A stretch of 64,000 nt of DNA, from contig NZ_LT593974.1 of the NCBI RefSeq assembly GCF_900086985.1, positions 2,232,001 through 2,296,000 on the forward strand. Direction: 5' to 3'. The stretch comes from Halomonas sp. HL-93. Lineage in GTDB: Bacteria > Pseudomonadota > Gammaproteobacteria > Pseudomonadales > Halomonadaceae. Every line of letters begins with the position of its first letter. The first letter of the stretch is position 1. The notes under the pieces are model-generated. The model saw nothing but the letters and a program-made list of their open reading frames with translations, did no database searches and had not been told where the DNA came from. Below are positions 12,586 through 21,378 of the stretch, one piece after another. A program made the position numbers and the translations under genes.

Positions 12586-13179
12586 ATGAACGAACTGACC
12601 TTCACTATCTGTCAAGGCCACGCGATAGCGCCAAACTTGCAGGCACTTGCCCGGCTACGCATTGAGGTGTTTCGTGACTTCCCCTACCTTTACGACGGCG
12701 ATCTCGGCTACGAGGCGGACTACCTAGGCCGCTACGCGGATAATCCCGCTAGCCTTTTCGTCCTGGCCTTCGACGGTGACACGCTGGTAGGGGCGGCCAC
12801 AGGGCAACCCTTAGCAGATGAAGTCGATGATTTTCGCCGCCCGTTTGAGTCTAACGGCATCGCCCCCAAGCGGGTGTTTTACTACGGCGAATCGGTGCTG
12901 CTTCACGACTACCGCGGCCGCGGTATCGGCAAGCGCTTTATGGCGGAGCGCGAAGCGCATGCCCAGCAGCAGGGTTTTGATATAGCGGCTTTTTGCGCCG
13001 TTGAGCGGCCAAGCGGCCACCCTCTGGAACCAGCCGACTACCGTCCGCTGCACGGTTTTTGGCATGCCCAGGGTTACCAACGCCACGGCGAGCTGACGAC
13101 CACTTTCGCCTGGAAAGATATCGGCGAAGACGCAGAGAGCCACAAGACAATGGTGTTCTGGCTGAAAACGCTGGTTTAA
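12586..13179 (+). CDS. GNAT family N-acetyltransferase
   Basis: A 197-aa GNAT acetyltransferase that would move an acetyl group from acetyl-CoA to an amine. The acetyl-CoA-binding motif A is clear: YRGRGIGKRFMAERE (R/Q-x-x-G-x-G/A) around residues 109-123, preceded by the beta strand VFYYGESVLL. The C-terminal part has the usual HGFWHAQGYQRHGEL strand-helix end. The substrate cannot be told. It is divergent from the SEC-C gene, and its stop codon overlaps the stop of the convergent ABC1 kinase gene (shared TTTAAA), so no terminator fits between them. Confidence 0.88.
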   Translation: MNELTFTICQGHAIAPNLQALARLRIEVFRDFPYLYDGDLGYEADYLGRYADNPASLFVLAFDGDTLVGAATGQPLADEVDDFRRPFESNGIAPKRVFYYGESVLLHDYRGRGIGKRFMAEREAHAQQQGFDIAAFCAVERPSGHPLEPADYRPLHGFWHAQGYQRHGELTTTFAWKDIGEDAESHKTMVFWLKTLV

Positions 13180-14422
13180 ATCTTGCGTGCCCATTCAAGT
13201 AATGGGGTCGTCCGTGAGTGCATATTCAACCGCGCCTGCAAACGCACCAAATTCCAGTAGTGGCCGTTAAGCGCTCTGGAAAGCAACAGCGTATCGGCGG
13301 GAGGCTGCAGCCGATCCATGGCACCCCATACCTTGGGCGTCAGCTCACGAAGACGGCGGTGAACCCGCACGTCGCTGAAATCCTGCTCGCCGGGCGCAAA
13401 CAGCGGGGCCACGCATTCGGCAGATTCGCGATAAAGCGACAGCGGCGCGCCCTGCCCTTGTCGCCCCCCCATCTTTATCAGCGCCTCGTCCATTGCCATA
13501 GGATCGTGAGCAAGCGTCGCATCGAGTAGCAGCATCATGGCCTTCAGACGCGCCTCCGGCACCGGGATCACCGCGCCAAAGTCATAAATCACCAGCCGCC
13601 CCTGCTCATCGGCAGCAAAGTTACCCGCGTGAGGATCAGCGTGGAGTTCGCCGTGGGTAAACAGCTCTTCGGTAATCCAGTCTGCCAGCGCCACGGCGAC
13701 TCTTTGACGAGTGTCATCGTCAACGCTTTCCAACTCACGCAGCGGCGTCCCCCCACAAATCGCATCGCCAGCACATGCTGGCCGGAAAGCTCGAACAGCG
13801 GCTCGGGAATCACTAAGCGTTCATCATGCTGATAGCGCTCGCGGTAGCGGGCCATGGCGTCTGCTTCAGCGCGATAGTCAAGCTCGTCACGAAGCCCCGA
13901 GGCCAACTCTTCAAACAGCGCATCAAGGCGGGCCTGGGGCACCTTGAACCAACGCCCCAACCCCATGATGCGTCTTACCTGCTTTAAATCGCTTTCCAGT
14001 ACGTCGGACAGACCGGGGTATTGCACCTTAAGCACCACTGTTTCGCCGGCCTGGGTTACGGCTTTATGCACCTGCCCCATGGAGGCACTGGCAAAGGGCC
14101 GCTCTTCAATCTCGCGAAAATGTGACTCAAGATCGCCGTACTGCATCACCAGCGCCTCGCGAATGCGTGGCCAGGGCATGGGCTCGGCTTGACGCTGCAA
14201 GCGTGAAAGCTCATCGGCAAGATCCGGCGGCAGCAGGTCGTCCCACTGGGACATAATCTGCGCCAGCTTCATGGCCGGGCCCTTCAGCTCGGAAAGCCCT
14301 TCAAATAGCGCTTCGCCCAATGCTCGCCAGTCTGCCTGGCCGCCCAAGCGGGTTTTGAGCAGCGCACCGCCGGTGCGCGCGCCCAGGCCCATTAAACGTC
14401 GTGTTCTACCGCGATCTCGCAT
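13176..14422 (-). pseudogene. ABC1/UbiB-like kinase, frameshifted
   Basis: An ABC1 (AarF/UbiB) family atypical kinase of about 415 aa, read in two frames. The first part (14422 down to about 13750) has the family's KGPAMKLAQ loop, ASASMGQVHKA and the nucleotide-binding lysine in VVLKVQYPG. The second part has the catalytic HADPHAGNF and the DFG-type YDFGAV. The frames meet at a run of six Gs on the coding strand (plus coordinates 13749-13754). A seventh G would give FVGGTPLRELESVDD and one intact protein. The break is either a real single-base deletion or a homopolymer sequencing error, and the conserved residues on both sides favour recent loss or error. Family members act in quinone or lipid metabolism or isoprenoid handling. 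Confidence 0.88.
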
Positions 14423-14583
14423 CTAAGTCGCCTCGTTGACCATCTGCTAGACAGCTTACGCAATCCCAATATTTTATACAAAAACTATACACAAGAATGC
14501 CAGCGCAACACTTTAACCACCCTCTAACTCCGCTCTGGGCTCTGCTACCATAGGCATTCGCTAATACCGCTAAGGGCAGCCGC

Positions 14584-16494
14584 ATGCGCTTGATTATCGC
14601 TGAAAAACCCAGTCTTGCCCGGGCGATTGCCGAGGCGCTTCCCGGTAATGCCAAGCGCCAAGACGGCGCAATTAACTGCGGTGATACCATCGTGACTTGG
14701 TGTTTAGGCCATCTGCTAGAGCAGGCGGCACCGGAGGCCTACGACCCCGCCGACAAACAGTGGCGCCTGGATCGCCTGCCTATTGTGCCCACCACTTGGC
14801 AACTGGCACCACGCTCCAAAGCCCGTGGCCAGTTAGCGGTTATTCGTAAGCTGATCAAACAGGCAAGTGAGGTTGTTCACGCCGGTGACCCGGACCGAGA
14901 AGGCCAGTTGCTCGTTCAAGAAGTGATTGAACATCTCAAGTACCGGGGTCCGGTGCAGCGGCTGCTAATTAGTGACCTTAACCGCCCGGCGGTTAGCCGG
15001 GCACTGTCGAAATTACGCCCCAACACGGAGTTTCAGCCGCTTTTTCAAGCGGCCCAAGCGCGTTCGCGCGCTGACTGGCTCTACGGCATTAACTTAACAC
15101 GCGCCTGGACGCTTACCGGCCGCCAAGCGGGGCACGACGGTGTGCTTTCCGTTGGCCGCGTACAAACCCCGGTATTGGGGCTGATCGTGCGTCGCGACAA
15201 CGCTATTCGCGACTTTGTGCCCCACCCGTTCTACCCGCTATGGGTTGATCTCAAGGTGGCCCAAGGCCAGCTACGCGCCTGGTGGGCACCCAAGGAGCAT
15301 CAGCCGCTGGATGACCAGGGCCGCTTGATTGACCGCACACCTGCCGATGCCCTGGCGGCACAGTTACCCAACGCCCACGGCACGCTGACGCAGCTTGATC
15401 AACAAGAAAAGCGCCAGGCACCGCCGCTACCCTACTCGCTTTCCGCGCTGCAGGTAGACGCCGCCCGCCGCCACGGGCTTTCCGCGCAGATGGTGCTGGA
15501 TATTTGCCAGCGGCTTTACGAGCAACACAAGCTAATTACCTACCCGCGCTCCGACTGCCGCTACCTCCCCGAAGAGCATCTAACACTTGCCCAGCGTAGC
15601 CTGAGCGGCGCCTGCCAAAACGATGAAGCGCTGCAGCAGTGGCTTAAGGGCGCGGATTTCTCGCTACGCTCCAAGGCGTGGAACGATAAGCAAGTCGGCG
15701 CACATCATGCGCTTGCCCCCACCGGCAAACCGGCGGATTTCAGCCAGCTTTCCGCCACCGAAGGCCATGTGTTTCGGCTTGTAGTTCGCAACGTGATGGC
15801 GCAGTTTTACCGCCCGCTGCGCACCTTTGAAGTCAAAGCGGAGTTTACGCTGCTTAACGAGGCCTTCCGCGCTCGTGGCCAGAGCATTCTTGACCCTGGC
15901 TGGAAGCCATTATTCACCACCCGAGAAGACACTCCGCCACTACCTCCGCTGACTCAAGGCGAGCCTTGCCAGGCGCTGGCCGCTGGCGTTGAGGAGCGCG
16001 AAACCCGCCCACCAGAACCGTTCACCGATGCAAGCCTGATCAAAGCCATGATGAACATCGGCCGCTACGTGGACGACGCGGAAGTACGCCGTACGCTACG
16101 CGATACCGATGGCCTGGGTACCGAAGCCACCCGCGCCGGCATTATCGAAACCCTAGTACAGCGCGGCTATTTGGTGCGCAAGCAAAAGGCCCTGCGCGCC
16201 ACCAAACTCGGCACCGCACTCATCGCCGCCCTGCCCAGCGCCGTCAGCACGCCGGAGCGCACCGCGCTATGGGAGCAGCGCCTGCGCGCGATTTCCGAAC
16301 AGCAGGACGACCCTGACGCATTTCAGCAGGCATTGCTGGATGACCTGCGTGGCCTACTTAGGCACAGCGACGCGGGCAGATTACGCCACAGCCTGCAGAC
16401 AGCACCGGGTGAAACCGGTGGCCCGGCTAAGCATGCAGGCACTAACAACAAACAAAGAGGAAATGTGAAACGTAAACCTGCCAAACAACGCTGA
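14584..16494 (+). CDS. topB: DNA topoisomerase III
   Basis: Type IA topoisomerase (636 aa) that relaxes and decatenates single-stranded or nicked DNA through a 5'-phosphotyrosine. The TOPRIM domain starts with MRLIIAEKPSLARAIA and holds AGDPDREGQLLVQE, with the acidic DxD triad for Mg2+. The catalytic tyrosine is Tyr320 in LITYPRSDCRYLP. Other hallmarks are SVGRVQTPVLGLIV and DGLGTEATRAGIIETL. The C-terminus is short and basic, with no zinc fingers, as in E. coli TopB (653 aa). No neighbouring gene suggests an integrative element of the type that also carries topB, so this is probably the chromosomal housekeeping copy. Confidence 0.96.
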   Translation: MRLIIAEKPSLARAIAEALPGNAKRQDGAINCGDTIVTWCLGHLLEQAAPEAYDPADKQWRLDRLPIVPTTWQLAPRSKARGQLAVIRKLIKQASEVVHAGDPDREGQLLVQEVIEHLKYRGPVQRLLISDLNRPAVSRALSKLRPNTEFQPLFQAAQARSRADWLYGINLTRAWTLTGRQAGHDGVLSVGRVQTPVLGLIVRRDNAIRDFVPHPFYPLWVDLKVAQGQLRAWWAPKEHQPLDDQGRLIDRTPADALAAQLPNAHGTLTQLDQQEKRQAPPLPYSLSALQVDAARRHGLSAQMVLDICQRLYEQHKLITYPRSDCRYLPEEHLTLAQRSLSGACQNDEALQQWLKGADFSLRSKAWNDKQVGAHHALAPTGKPADFSQLSATEGHVFRLVVRNVMAQFYRPLRTFEVKAEFTLLNEAFRARGQSILDPGWKPLFTTREDTPPLPPLTQGEPCQALAAGVEERETRPPEPFTDASLIKAMMNIGRYVDDAEVRRTLRDTDGLGTEATRAGIIETLVQRGYLVRKQKALRATKLGTALIAALPSAVSTPERTALWEQRLRAISEQQDDPDAFQQALLDDLRGLLRHSDAGRLRHSLQTAPGETGGPAKHAGTNNKQRGNVKRKPAKQR

Positions 16495-16632
16495 TGGTGC
16501 TTGTAGCCCCTTTTCTCGCCTGATGTCAGGCACGTTTCCCATAGGAAGCCAGGATATCTAATTACCGCCAATCACGCAGACAACAAGCCAAGCAACTCCG
16601 ATAAAGCCCCCGCTTGAATCAGTGATAGCAAT

Positions 16633-16678
16633 CAGACAAACTGTCACCAGATACCAATAAGTGGTGACGATTTGTCTG
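16633..16678. promoter_or_regulatory. Inverted repeat over the abiE start, likely AbiEi operator
   Basis: Two 17-bp arms form an inverted repeat: CAGACAAACTGTCACCA at 16633-16649 and TGGTGACGATTTGTCTG at 16662-16678, complementary at 15 of 17 positions with a 12-bp spacer. The right arm covers the likely TTG start of the antitoxin gene. AbiEi antitoxins of characterised AbiE systems repress their own promoter by binding inverted repeats of about this size, so an operator role is a good inference. Binding is not shown by the sequence. Confidence 0.7.
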
Positions 16679-17292
16679 ACTATGACATCGCCCGATCTTC
16701 CCGGGCGCACCTCCAAACCCTGTTCCGCCAGCAAGGCGGCCAGCTGCGTTTGAGTGAGGCGCTGGCTCAGGGCATCAGCCGATACCAGTTCTATCAGCTC
16801 CGAGATGAAGGGCTGATAGAGCCTGTCAGCCGTGGCCTTTACCGGCTGGCGGAGCTGCCACCTATCGAAAACCCGGATCTAGTCGCCGCTGTCACGCGCT
16901 TTCCCCAAGCAGTGCTATGCCTAATTTCCGCTCTCGATTGGCACGGCATTACCACGCAAATCCCCCATAAAGTTCATCTCGCAGTGGAGCGGGACGCTCG
17001 CCTACCGGCTCTAGATTACCCACCAGTGGTCGGTTACCGTTTCTCCGGGCGGGCATTCAGCGAAGGTATTGAGCACGCAAAGGTGGATGGTAATACGCTG
17101 CAGGTCTACAACCCGGAGAAGACACTGGCTGACTGCTTCAAGTTCCGCAACCGCATCGGCATGGATGTAGTACTGGAAGCCCTGGAATTCTACCGCACGC
17201 GTAAAACCTTCAGGCCGGGCAAGCTAATGGAATACGCCAGAATCTGCCGCATCTCCAAGGTCATGGCTCCTTATGTAGAAGCCAAGCTGTGA
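16672..17292 (+). CDS. abiEi: AbiEi-family antitoxin
   Basis: A 206-aa antitoxin of the type IV AbiE toxin-antitoxin and phage abortive infection family. The N-terminal half is a winged helix (RLSEALAQGISRYQFYQLRDEG, then SRGLYRLAELP), which binds DNA for autorepression. The C-terminal half carries the family features ALDWHGITTQIPHKVHLAV and the YNPEKTLADCFKFRNRIG segment. No in-frame ATG lies near the start; the TTG at 16672 is the best candidate and sits inside the right arm of the inverted repeat. The gene is followed after 32 nt by the toxin gene. It appears complete although its toxin partner is truncated. Confidence 0.87.
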   Translation: MSDYDIARSSRAHLQTLFRQQGGQLRLSEALAQGISRYQFYQLRDEGLIEPVSRGLYRLAELPPIENPDLVAAVTRFPQAVLCLISALDWHGITTQIPHKVHLAVERDARLPALDYPPVVGYRFSGRAFSEGIEHAKVDGNTLQVYNPEKTLADCFKFRNRIGMDVVLEALEFYRTRKTFRPGKLMEYARICRISKVMAPYVEAKL

Positions 17293-17324
17293 ATACAGTC
17301 CGCACATTATGAAAGGAGTCCATA

Positions 17325-17792
17325 GTGGCCAAAAACATCACGGCCTCTGTCCGCCAGAAATTGCTGAATAAATCCCGGGAAGAAAAGCGTCCCTTTCAGG
17401 AGTTACTGCAGTACTACGCCATGGAGCGTTTTCTTTACCGGCTTAGCCAATCGACTCATAAACGCTGCTTTACGCTTAAGGGGGCCCTACTGCTTTGGGC
17501 GATGCAAGGGCCGGATATTCGGCCGACACGGGATATCGATATGCTTGGCCAAACAAGCAATAACTCCGAGGCAATTCTAATTAAGGTGCGTGATGTTATC
17601 GCCACGGAGGTTGTTAATGACGGTTTGCTTTTTGACCCAAACACGCTGAAAGCGGAAGCCATTACCGAAGACGCCGACTATCAGGGACTTAGAGTGACGT
17701 TTATGGGCCTCCTCGGCAATGCCAAGATCCCCATGCAACTGGATACAGGCAGGCCAATGGCTAGTTTTTCCAAAGACAACATCGAACAGTAG
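17325..17792 (+). pseudogene. abiEii: AbiEii-family toxin, C-terminally truncated
   Basis: The 155-aa product matches only the N-terminal half of AbiEii nucleotidyltransferase toxins, which are normally near 280-300 aa. It starts with GTG behind a strong AAGGAG and keeps the metal-binding motif RPTRDIDML with its DxD pair, the preceding LKGALLLWAMQG, and the later IPMQLD aspartate. After DTG the sequence stops resembling the family (GRPMASFSKDN...) and ends. The C-terminal helical half, with the remaining catalytic motifs, is missing. The toxin is therefore probably inactive, leaving a solitary antitoxin. The 125 bp downstream hold no remnant I can recognise. Confidence 0.82.
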
Positions 17793-17916
17793 AGTTCGCT
17801 GCAAATAAACGAAAATAGGTCATTGGTCGACTCGTGTAAAACGATTGGTACATTATCCCTATCAAGCCAACGTCAAGACAGAGTGTCTAAATTGCGACAA
17901 TAGTCGTTTGCCACCA

Positions 17917-18432
17917 TCAAGTATCTGAATCATCGTCATCATCCCCCGGGTGTGAAGACTTTTTCTTGCTGATTGGGCGTGAAAAGAAAGGCACCACATA
18001 AAGCACTACCCAGGCCAGCAACGTGCACAAAACGGCTGTCTGCTCGCGACCCATGCCTACGGCTATTCCAATAGCGGCGGTTAGCCAAACCCCAGCCGCC
18101 GTGGTAAGCCCTGACGTACCTTTTTCATCTTTACGGGTGATGATGGTGCCGGCACAAAGGAAGCCAATGCCCGCAATAACGCCTTGGATGACCCGACTCA
18201 TTTCTGCATCAGAAATGCCCGCTTGTTCAGGAATAAAGATAAATAAAGCAGCCCCCATGCAGACCAGCATATGGGTGCGTATTCCAGCAGCCTTGCCTCG
18301 CTGCTCTCGCTCGAGCCCCAATAGACCACCAAGAACGGCCGCCAGCAGCAACCGAACCACCACAATGACGAATTCACTCAGGTCATTAAAATCCGAAAAC
18401 TCGGAGACTATGATGTTACTGATCTCTTGCAT
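17917..18432 (-). CDS. MgtC/SapB family membrane protein
   Basis: A 171-aa inner membrane protein of the MgtC/SapB family with about five helices. Characteristic segments are LGGLLGLEREQRGKAAGIRTHMLVCMGAALF, GVIAGIGFLCAGTIITR and GLTTAAGVWLTAAIGIAVG. The C-terminus is polar and ends in a run of aspartates (DDDDDSDT). MgtC proteins support growth at low magnesium and inside host cells in pathogens; the short form lacking the C-terminal ACT-like domain, as here, is common in environmental bacteria with unclear function. AAGGAG precedes the ATG at 18432. It lies just downstream of a LysR gene on the same strand but 46 bp away. Confidence 0.9.
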   Translation of the reverse strand: MQEISNIIVSEFSDFNDLSEFVIVVVRLLLAAVLGGLLGLEREQRGKAAGIRTHMLVCMGAALFIFIPEQAGISDAEMSRVIQGVIAGIGFLCAGTIITRKDEKGTSGLTTAAGVWLTAAIGIAVGMGREQTAVLCTLLAWVVLYVVPFFSRPISKKKSSHPGDDDDDSDT

Positions 18433-18478
18433 TTTTTTGCTCCTTTGCGTTCAGCCTGATGCCCATAATACCCACACG

Positions 18479-19384
18479 TCAGTGCGATAACGTCGCTAGC
18501 ACTCCAGGCAATGCTATTACCCACTCTCGAATAGCCAAAATTGTCGGATCGTGCTCGCGGCTTTCTGGGTAAACCAGAAAGAACGGTTTACCTTCAAATT
18601 CTGGGCCGAATGGTTGCACTAGGCGCCCCTCCTCCAACTCATCCTTGATCAACTGACGGCTCATTAGCGCCACGCCCTGCTCACCGACGGCGGCTGAAAT
18701 AGCATGGGTTTCGTCAGAAAAAACCAGACCGGCACTCACATCCAGCCCAGGAACCTTTGCCAACTTCTGCCAAACAGCCCAATCCAGTGGAGAAGATACA
18801 GCGCCTGCATTACGAAAATGAATCAACGGATGTAAGGGCAGTTGCGTTGCATCGTGCAATCCAAGGTGTGGACTGCAGGTTGGAATGAAAGTGTTATCAA
18901 ACAGCTTCTCTGCGATAAGCCCCGGCCAGCGACCATCACCATAACGAATAGCAATATCTGCGGTTACTCCATCTAGCGCTACCGGCTCATGAGAGGCATG
19001 AATACGCAGATCAATATCTGGATGAGAGTCGCGCAGCAAACATACCCAGGGCAGCAACCAGCGCACTGCAACGGCTGGCGTCGTCGAAAGTGTGGCCGTT
19101 TGGCGAATGGGCACTGCGCTCAGTTGCTCAACAACATGACTGATGCTATCAAACGCGGTTTCCAGCACCTGCAGTAGCTCACGCCCCTGGGGCGTCAGCG
19201 CCAACTGGCGGGGTTTACGTACAAACAAGGCAACGCCCAGCGTCTCTTCAAGCCCCCGGATCTGGTGACTGATGGCGGTCGCTGTTACCGACAACTCCTG
19301 AGCAGCCTGCTTGGCACTTTCATGACGGGCCGCCGCTTCAAAAGCGCGAAGCGCCGAGAGTGAAGGTAAACGCCGATGGTTCAT
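18479..19384 (-). CDS. LysR-family regulator, GcvA-like
   Basis: A 301-aa LysR-type transcriptional regulator. The N-terminal winged helix reads LPSLSALRAFEAAARHESAKQAAQELSVTATAISHQIRGLEE, close to the GcvA branch, followed by the effector-binding domain. The start at 19384 fits both the family (MNxRRLPSL) and a GAGGTG sequence upstream; the longer open frame is not needed. It is transcribed divergently from the azoreductase gene with a 122-bp spacer, the usual arrangement when a LysR protein controls its neighbour. The effector is unknown. Confidence 0.92.
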   Translation of the reverse strand: MNHRRLPSLSALRAFEAAARHESAKQAAQELSVTATAISHQIRGLEETLGVALFVRKPRQLALTPQGRELLQVLETAFDSISHVVEQLSAVPIRQTATLSTTPAVAVRWLLPWVCLLRDSHPDIDLRIHASHEPVALDGVTADIAIRYGDGRWPGLIAEKLFDNTFIPTCSPHLGLHDATQLPLHPLIHFRNAGAVSSPLDWAVWQKLAKVPGLDVSAGLVFSDETHAISAAVGEQGVALMSRQLIKDELEEGRLVQPFGPEFEGKPFFLVYPESREHDPTILAIREWVIALPGVLATLSH

Positions 19385-19401
19385 GAATGAATTCACCTCA
19401 T

Positions 19402-19439
19402 CTATAAGCGAAAGTAAAGGTCGTTTGTCGCTCATATAG
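19402..19439. promoter_or_regulatory. Imperfect inverted repeat between lysR and azoR
   Basis: Arms CTATAAGCGA (19402-19411) and TCGCTCATATAG (19428-19439) form an imperfect inverted repeat in the spacer between the divergent LysR and azoreductase genes. The location suits a LysR binding region, but the match to the T-N11-A consensus is loose. Confidence 0.35.
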
Positions 19440-19506
19440 CCGAGCGCTAACCTGTGTTTGTCGTTAATTACAGATGAGTTTAACTCTTCGCACAAGGAGA
19501 ACTTTC

Positions 19507-20208
19507 ATGACACACATACTGCAAATAGATGCCAGCGCTCGCCCTGGCTTTGCCGGCACCGACGAACATGGCTCGCACAGTCGCAATCTCACTCGTCAGT
19601 TTGTCAGTCAGTGGCAATCAGGCCGACCACAAGACACCGTCACTTATCGAGACATAGGCCAAAACCCACCGTCTTTTATTAACCACGACTGGATTGCCTC
19701 ATCTTTTACGCCTGAAGAGCAGCGAGAAACCTGGATGAGGGATACGCTGGCAGAAAGCGATCAGTTGGTTGATGAGTTGATTGCAGCGGATATTTTGGTG
19801 ATCGGTACGCCACTTTATAATTTCGGTATGCCAGCCGCCCTTAAGGCGTGGGTCGATCAGGTGGTGCGACCCGGCAGGACGGTGGATATCGATGAAAGCA
19901 ACCCGACCGACCCTTATGTGCCAAAGCTCGCCGACCGGCCAAGGCATGCGGTTATTCTCACGGCGAGAGGCGGCATAGGCTTTGACCCCGGCGGTGAAAT
20001 GGCCCATATGAACCACCTGGAGCCAAACCTGACCACAGCGCTTGAGTTTATCGGCATTACCCGTATCCACACCATTGCGATCGAAGGTCAGGAAGCAGGC
20101 GGCGAGCTACTTAAAGCGTCTGTTGCAGAGGCAGCACACAAAATTGAAGCTTTGGTCAATGAAATGCAGGAAGCGCTTGAAGCCACTCCAATCCACGAAC
20201 CCGTCTAA
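19507..20208 (+). CDS. azoR: FMN-dependent NADH-azoreductase
   Basis: A 233-aa flavodoxin-fold quinone/azo reductase of the AzoR family. It would use NADH and FMN to reduce quinones or azo compounds in two-electron steps. The FMN-binding P-loop-like start ILQIDASARPG, the SRNLTRQFVSQW helix and the PLYNFGMPAALKAWVDQVVRPGRT segment (with the conserved PxYNFxxPxxLK) are all present. The ATG at 19507 follows AAGGAG. The divergent LysR gene is its likely regulator; both probably respond to electrophilic or quinone stress, which is inference. Confidence 0.92.
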   Translation: MTHILQIDASARPGFAGTDEHGSHSRNLTRQFVSQWQSGRPQDTVTYRDIGQNPPSFINHDWIASSFTPEEQRETWMRDTLAESDQLVDELIAADILVIGTPLYNFGMPAALKAWVDQVVRPGRTVDIDESNPTDPYVPKLADRPRHAVILTARGGIGFDPGGEMAHMNHLEPNLTTALEFIGITRIHTIAIEGQEAGGELLKASVAEAAHKIEALVNEMQEALEATPIHEPV

Positions 20209-20264
20209 ATACAGAAGATAAGCACCTTCTCGTAAACAGCCGTTATTGTTAAGTGCGGAGATCG

Positions 20265-20585
20265 CTAGCTCAGGATGTCCGCACCTTTATGCCCTTCAGG
20301 CACGCCTTGGACTAACAGCACATCACCTTCGGTATGGCGGGTGCGAAATGGTCGGATCGCTTTATAAGCAGCCGAGTCATACCAGCCTTGCGCTTGTTCC
20401 ATTGATGGAAACTCAATGACAACCATATCGCCAGCCCAAGCTCCTTCAAGCGGCGTGTATGGCCCACCATGCACGATGTATTTACCCGCGAAAGGAGCGA
20501 GCGTTGCATCGATACCCTCTAAATATTGTTTAATCTCGGGATCGAACCGGGTTTCTCGAATGAGAGCAACTGCATAGGCGGGCAT
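20265..20585 (-). CDS. DUF1330 family protein
   Basis: A 106-aa ferredoxin-like alpha+beta barrel protein of the DUF1330 family. Typical features are PAYAVALIRETRFDPEI at the N-terminus, KYIVHGGPYTPLEG, VVIEFPSMEQAQGWYDSAAYKAI and RPFRTRHTEGDVLLVQG, which match this small dimeric family well. Function is unknown; relatives resemble small oxygenase or stress-response dimers. Two adjacent ATG codons are possible; the second (20585) has better spacing to the GGAGG sequence. Nothing links it tightly to its neighbours. Confidence 0.9.
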   Translation of the reverse strand: MPAYAVALIRETRFDPEIKQYLEGIDATLAPFAGKYIVHGGPYTPLEGAWAGDMVVIEFPSMEQAQGWYDSAAYKAIRPFRTRHTEGDVLLVQGVPEGHKGADILS

Positions 20586-20659
20586 CATCACCTCCCCTTG
20601 GTTATACGGAAATAGTTTCTTGAGTAGTGAAAGCCTAGAACAAAACTCGAGCAACGAAC

Positions 20660-21295
20660 CTACTTGGCACTGGCCGCTAGCCGCGCGCCTAAAGCGACGA
20701 ACAGCGCCCCTAAACTTCTGTCCATCCATAAACCCACGCGTGGTTTTCTGTTCAGCCAAGCACCCAGTTTTGCACCCGCCATCACCAACGGAGGTTCTAC
20801 GAGCGCCGCCACCACAATAATCAGGCTGCCATGTAATAAAAGCTGCGCCTGGGCAGGGCCTGCGCCTTCCACGATAAATTGCGGCAAGAAAGCCAGGAAG
20901 AAGACGGCCACTTTGGGATTTAATGCTGACACCAGCATCCCCTGCCAGTAAACCGAAGATAGGCGCTTGTGGCGCTGCTTTTCCGCTGCAATAAATTGAT
21001 CGCCCCGTGACAGCAGCATTTTTATGCCGAGCCAAATCAGATAGGCCGCGCCAACCCATTTAACAATTGAAAAAGCCAATGCGGAGGTTGCCAGTATGGC
21101 TGAAAGCCCTATGGCGGCCATCACTACATGCAGCGCCGCTCCCGTCCAAATACCCAGCATAGCGGCAACCCCATGCTGACGCCCGCTGCGTAATGTTTGC
21201 CCTAATATGTAGGCAATATCCGGCCCTGGTGAAAGATTTAGAAGCACAGCCGCAGATAAAAACGTCATCCAGTGATACAGCGAGTAATCAAACAT
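20660..21295 (-). CDS. LysE/RhtB family amino acid exporter
   Basis: A 211-aa inner membrane protein with six helices, of the LysE/RhtB translocator family that exports amino acids or small metabolites. The signature NLSPGPDIAYILGQTLRSGRQHG at the N-terminus and the conserved SALNPKVAVFFLAFLPQF segment are both clear. The substrate cannot be deduced. A related but distinct paralogue lies at 30022-30633. AAAGGAACG precedes the ATG. Confidence 0.92.
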   Translation of the reverse strand: MFDYSLYHWMTFLSAAVLLNLSPGPDIAYILGQTLRSGRQHGVAAMLGIWTGAALHVVMAAIGLSAILATSALAFSIVKWVGAAYLIWLGIKMLLSRGDQFIAAEKQRHKRLSSVYWQGMLVSALNPKVAVFFLAFLPQFIVEGAGPAQAQLLLHGSLIIVVAALVEPPLVMAGAKLGAWLNRKPRVGLWMDRSLGALFVALGARLAASAK

Positions 21296-21378
21296 CGTTA
21301 CGTTCCTTTATTTCTCGACTGCCAATATATGAATAGAGTCAAAATCTAGAAAAATCGCTATGCCAGAACATTGCCTCG

